From the NCBI GenBank assembly GCA_003482885.1, contig DMXN01000006.1:1-7861 (forward strand): 7,861 bases of DNA, in the 5' to 3' direction. The position numbers and the translations under genes were made by a program. A model generated the notes under the pieces. It saw only the letters and a list, made by a program, of their open reading frames with translations. It made no database searches and had not been told where the DNA came from. This DNA comes from Candidatus Moraniibacteriota bacterium. GTDB taxonomy: Bacteria > Patescibacteriota > Minisyncoccia > Moranbacterales > UBA2206. This document shows positions 5,575 to 7,861 of this stretch, piece after piece. Numbering within the stretch: position 1 is the first letter of the stretch; each line of letters starts with the position of its first letter.

Positions 5575-6635
5575 AAATAATTCTCCACGGCAAATTCAAA
5601 CTGCTTCAGAAACAGCTCTTTAAAGTATGCGATATTATTCTGCTCATAAAATAGTAAAATCGCCTTTTTATATTCAATTTCATCCATACTTCGATATGAC
5701 AGCGGGCAACAATCAAAAGATTGCAAAATAGCATTACCACTCAAACGACTGGTGCGCTTGTTACCATCCACGAATGGCTGAATGTAGGCAATGAGCAACA
5801 TTAAAGCGACAGCTTTTTCAAAAACATCCTTGGTTTCATTAACTAACTTGCAAGTTTTTTCTAAGGCTTCTTTTATTTGAAACTCATTGTCCAATGGCTT
5901 GTAGTTTGTGCCAGTTATTCCAACAAGCGTTTTTCTTAAGTTTTTTGTCACATTCAAATCATCCACCAACAGGGAATGGATATTTTCTATCTTGGGAACC
6001 GATACGGACCGAAACTCATTTTTATTGCTACCGATGTATTCCAATGTTTTTTTATGATTGAGAATCATAGTCGCATCCTCCTTGGTATGACCAGTGGCTT
6101 CCTGTTGGTTTTTAATCAGTTGCTCGGTTTCTAAGAGACTGTATGTATTGCCCTCAATCTTGGAAGACTTCCAACTGAAATCGATATTCAATCGCTCTAT
6201 TTCTTTTTTCAGCGCATCTGGCGAAATGTCCTGCATTTTCTTTTTGTAAATTTCATTCAGCTTGGAAAGTTTATCCTTTTCAGCCATGGTAAAAATATCC
6301 GATAGCTTATCAAAGATATCAAAATTGAATTTTTCTCTAATTTCCCGCTGGTCAGCATCTGTGGAAAAATACTTTTCGACATCAATCTTTTTCAGTGTTG
6401 AATACTGGGATGATATTTTATAGACAATAGTCCGCTTTGATTCTCCCTGCTTTTCAATCAAATTAAATTTCAGCAGTTTTTCCAAATCTCTGGAAACAGT
6501 AATTCTGGTAATCTTTTCAAAATCTTTCTGGATATGCTCAAAAATCTGTCCAATTGAAACAGATTCGTTAGCTTCAACAAAAGCTAGAATAGCGTTTTGT
6601 CGTTCATTAAGTTCGTTGCTTGTAATTTTTGGCAT
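5568..6635 (-). CDS. Winged-helix/Fic domain protein with degenerate Fic motif
   Basis: A 355-aa protein. Residues about 8-75 form a winged-helix DNA-binding domain (ERQNAILAFVE start, recognition-helix segment ITRITVSRDLEKL at 42-54). Residues about 150-163 carry the inhibitory helix motif S157xxxE161-G-N. The flap VGITGTNYKPL lies at 238-248. The Fic motif at 286-297 reads QPFVDGNKRTSR. Canonical Fic AMP-transferases have HxFx(D/E)GNGRxxR. Here the catalytic His is Gln286 (codon CAG, 5780-5778) and the second Gly is Lys293, as in Doc-type kinases. Both Arg (294, 297) and the inhibitory Glu are kept. Classical AMPylation is therefore doubtful; it may be a nucleotide-sensing transcription regulator or a catalytically different subfamily. 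Adjacent promoter and operator-like repeats suggest autoregulation. No antitoxin partner is seen. Confidence 0.9.
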   Translation of the reverse strand: MPKITSNELNERQNAILAFVEANESVSIGQIFEHIQKDFEKITRITVSRDLEKLLKFNLIEKQGESKRTIVYKISSQYSTLKKIDVEKYFSTDADQREIREKFNFDIFDKLSDIFTMAEKDKLSKLNEIYKKKMQDISPDALKKEIERLNIDFSWKSSKIEGNTYSLLETEQLIKNQQEATGHTKEDATMILNHKKTLEYIGSNKNEFRSVSVPKIENIHSLLVDDLNVTKNLRKTLVGITGTNYKPLDNEFQIKEALEKTCKLVNETKDVFEKAVALMLLIAYIQPFVDGNKRTSRLSGNAILQSFDCCPLSYRSMDEIEYKKAILLFYEQNNIAYFKELFLKQFEFAVENYFG

Positions 6636-6640
6636 AAGGT

Positions 6641-6690
6641 TTATATCATTTTTATGCTTTGATTATATCATTTTTGATATAATAAATCAA
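6641..6690 (-). promoter_or_regulatory. Promoter and operator-like repeats of the Fic gene
   Basis: On the minus strand TTGATT (6690-6685), a 17-bp spacer and a perfect TATAAT (6667-6662) form a good promoter. It starts near 6655 and leaves a ~20-nt leader without Shine-Dalgarno. Overlapping the spacer and -10 is an inverted repeat TTATATCA-TTTT-TGATATAA (6663-6682). The same 13 bp TTATATCATTTTT occurs again at 6641-6653, exactly 22 bp (two helical turns) from its copy at 6663. This is the usual arrangement of a repressor site, probably for the winged-helix domain of the Fic protein itself. Confidence 0.6.
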
Positions 6691-6942
6691 TAGAATTGTC
6701 TCTTTTTGCATATAAATGGCTAAAATAAGCCATTACTTTTGTATCATTAGGCGGCACTTCTTGCATATTCAATTATGCTAGAAACCATCATTACTTGACA
6801 ATCTGCCTAATTTTGTTTGTGGTTTTAGTTGCATAATTTTTAGTATTATATAAGACAACTTATCTTGATTACAATTCTACTAGAAAATGAATGGTTTGCG
6901 AATTATATATCCCTGTCAAGAAGTGGAACGGCGGACTAAAAA
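6691..6942. other. AT-rich spacer without a recognisable gene
   Basis: Between the Fic promoter and the small membrane-protein gene I see only minor structure: a hairpin AATGGCT-AAAATA-AGCCATT (6715-6734), an inverted pair ATTAGGC/GCCTAAT (6746-6752 and 6805-6811), and a TTGACA at 6795 with no matching -10. A 21-codon frame at 6716-6781 lacks a ribosome site and overlaps the hairpin. No terminator is evident for the 6943-7299 gene. Confidence 0.5.
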
Positions 6943-6944
6943 TT
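6931..6944. repeat. Direct repeat copy 1 flanking the small membrane-protein gene
   Basis: GCGGACTAAAAATT here and GTGGACTAAAAATT at 7334-7347 differ at one of 14 bases, and the preceding ~11 bases are loosely similar. The two copies bracket the 6943-7299 gene, with copy 1 touching its stop codon. Confidence 0.45.
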
Positions 6945-7299
6945 AATGAGGAAAAACAAACTCCCCAACAATCATAAAAATCCAGAAAGCACCGATTAAA
7001 ATAGCCGGAATAAATCCCAGCCACATAACCCAAGAGCGTTCGCCTTTTCTAAAAGCAAGGATGCCTGTGACAAGAGCAGAAACAGAAAGAACAAAAGCAA
7101 AAATTCCAAAGCTGAATCCCAAAGTTCTGCCAATATTCTCATTGTTTACACTTGCTTTGTCTATCATTGGACGAATAACGGCAGCAAAAATGCCAAGAAA
7201 TTGTGGTATCAATAAAGTAGCCACACCGAGATACATTGCTCGCCAAGCTATTTTTGTTTTTGGCTTCTCGTTAAACTTGCTAATAATTTCTTGTGCCAT
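6943..7299 (-). CDS. Small three-helix membrane protein of unknown function
   Basis: A 118-aa protein with a short basic, hydrophilic N terminus (1-20, several K) and three hydrophobic segments at about 21-42, 60-83 and 91-116, joined by a polar loop (43-58, KASVNNEN) and a tight basic turn RKGERS (84-89). The basic turn suggests its cytoplasmic side. The spacing and the GILAFRKGERSWVMWLG-type junction recall the small DUF4190-like membrane proteins, but I cannot assign a family with confidence. The ATG at 7299 is preceded only by AT-rich sequence (TTAATATAAAG) and no Shine-Dalgarno. It is in the same direction as the Fic gene but 307 bp apart from it, so a shared operon is unlikely. It lies just downstream of the 16S terminator. 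Confidence 0.75.
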   Translation of the reverse strand: MAQEIISKFNEKPKTKIAWRAMYLGVATLLIPQFLGIFAAVIRPMIDKASVNNENIGRTLGFSFGIFAFVLSVSALVTGILAFRKGERSWVMWLGFIPAILIGAFWIFMIVGEFVFPH

Positions 7300-7333
7300 A
7301 TAACTTTATATTAACATAAAACGGAGCGGAGTA

Positions 7334-7347
7334 GTGGACTAAAAATT
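7334..7347. repeat. Direct repeat copy 2 flanking the small membrane-protein gene
   Basis: This is the partner of the copy at 6931-6944, 403 bp away. It lies 34 bp upstream of the gene's start codon, on the side facing the 16S terminator. Confidence 0.45.
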
Positions 7348-7395
7348 TCCCAAAATATCTCCCTTGAAATGACTCATTTCCTAACAAGCCAACGC

Positions 7396-7420
7396 AAAAA
7401 ACACCATTTAAGGTGTTTTT
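7396..7420 (-). terminator. Rho-independent terminator after 16S rRNA
   Basis: On the minus strand AAAAACACC-TTAAAT-GGTGTTTTT (arms 7420-7412 and 7405-7397) forms a 9-bp stem that runs into a stretch of six Ts. It lies about 230 bp past the 16S 3' end and before the membrane-protein gene. The hairpin is nearly symmetric, so it could work in both directions, but no plus-strand gene ends here. It marks the end of the 16S transcription unit. Confidence 0.8.
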
Positions 7421-7646
7421 GTTTGCAAAAAGTATATGTTATCACAACCTATTGCGATTAGTCCTATAAGAGTTTACCGATATGTGTACAAACATATCTA
7501 CAGATTCTGTTAGCTCTGCTAGGCATTGCTGTTCTCTAATAAATTAGAGTCGACCAGCGGATAACTACCAATGCTCTCCATCATAGTTGATGACAACTAT
7601 AACTTCTACTAGAGTGCATTTCTCGATAGCTATCAAAATCTCCCTA
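7421..7646 (-). other. Hairpin-rich 3' trailer of the 16S transcript
   Basis: Between mature 16S and the terminator there are four short near-perfect hairpins: 7583-7600 (ATAGTTG/CAACTAT), 7534-7549 (CTCTAA/TTAGAG), 7479-7498 (GATATGT/ACATATC) and 7441-7458 (7 bp with one G-U pair on the minus strand). No tRNA-Ile or tRNA-Ala gene is present, unlike many rRNA spacers. Some of this may be processing signal, pairing with a 5' flank outside the window. Confidence 0.55.
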
Positions 7647-7861
7647 GAAAGGAGGTGATCCATCGACAGCTTCCGCTACCGATGCCTTGTTACGACTTCA
7701 CCCTTATCATCGATCCTACCGTGGTCCCTGCTTTAAAACAGGGCCTTCGGGTATTACCGACTCTCTTGGTGTGACGGGCGGTGAGTACAAGATCCGAGAA
7801 CGTATTCACCGTGACATAGCTGATTCACGATTACTAGTGATTCCGGCTTCATGAGGTCGAG
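7647..7861 (-). rRNA. rrs: 16S ribosomal RNA, 3' portion, partial
   Basis: Small-subunit rRNA on the minus strand, entering from the right at about E. coli 1315 and ending at 7647. Landmarks are the GTAATCG block near 7822, the CACCGCCCGTCA decoding segment (7771-7782), GTGAAGTCGTAACAAGG with A1492/A1493 (7698/7697), a helix 45 with a kept GGAA loop, and the anti-Shine-Dalgarno CCTCCTTTC (7647-7655). Position 1396 is U (7784) instead of the near-universal A. The 5' part is outside the window. Its transcript seems to end at 7396-7420, far from 23S. Confidence 0.97.

Noticed and set aside
6716..6781. 21-codon frame on the plus strand
   Set aside because: It has no ribosome site, starts inside a hairpin and has no recognisable sequence.
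6746..6811. Integron attC-like site from ATTAGGC/GCCTAAT
   Set aside because: The repeats are in the opposite order to attC (which reads GCCTAAC first, GTTAGGC last), and no inner L boxes or integrase gene are present.
1..7861. CRISPR array, transposase, toxin-antitoxin pair or multi-gene defence system
   Set aside because: There are no regularly spaced repeats and no transposase or nuclease motifs. The Fic gene has no adjacent small antitoxin gene.

Overview
The window looks like AT-rich bacterial DNA from the Candidate Phyla Radiation (Patescibacteria, probably Parcubacteria-like). The evidence is the character of the rRNA (including a U where nearly all bacteria have A1396 in 16S), a tRNA without an encoded CCA, small proteins of unrecognised families, a surface lipoprotein with Cys-knot-like repeats, and almost no Shine-Dalgarno sequences apart from one gene. 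I inferred the lineage from these features. I could not search any database.

Layout, left to right: the 5' part of a 23S rRNA gene on the minus strand (1-1163, leaving the window at E. coli position about 1096); its roughly 435-nt structured leader with its own consensus promoter near 1605-1632 and a terminator/antiterminator pair; a divergent membrane-protein gene (1721-2281, +); a tRNA-Arg(GCG) (2290-2362, -); recG (2424-4505, +); a 250-bp spacer with a 26-bp palindrome; a Cys-rich lipoprotein gene (4758-5390, +) closed by a strong terminator; a ~90-bp inverted-repeat element; a winged-helix/Fic protein gene (5568-6635, -) with a likely autoregulatory operator; a small three-helix membrane protein gene (6943-7299, -); a terminator; a hairpin-rich 16S trailer; and the 3' end of 16S rRNA on the minus strand (7647-7861).

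The main message is that the 16S and 23S genes lie in the usual order and orientation but are split by 6483 bp that carry five protein genes on both strands and a tRNA. 16S has its own downstream terminator and 23S its own promoter, so they appear to be separate (unlinked) transcription units. The 23S leader may add attenuation-type control. recG (fork and Holliday-junction remodelling), the Fic protein and the envelope proteins show no obvious pathway link to each other. I found no CRISPR array, transposase or multi-gene defence system.
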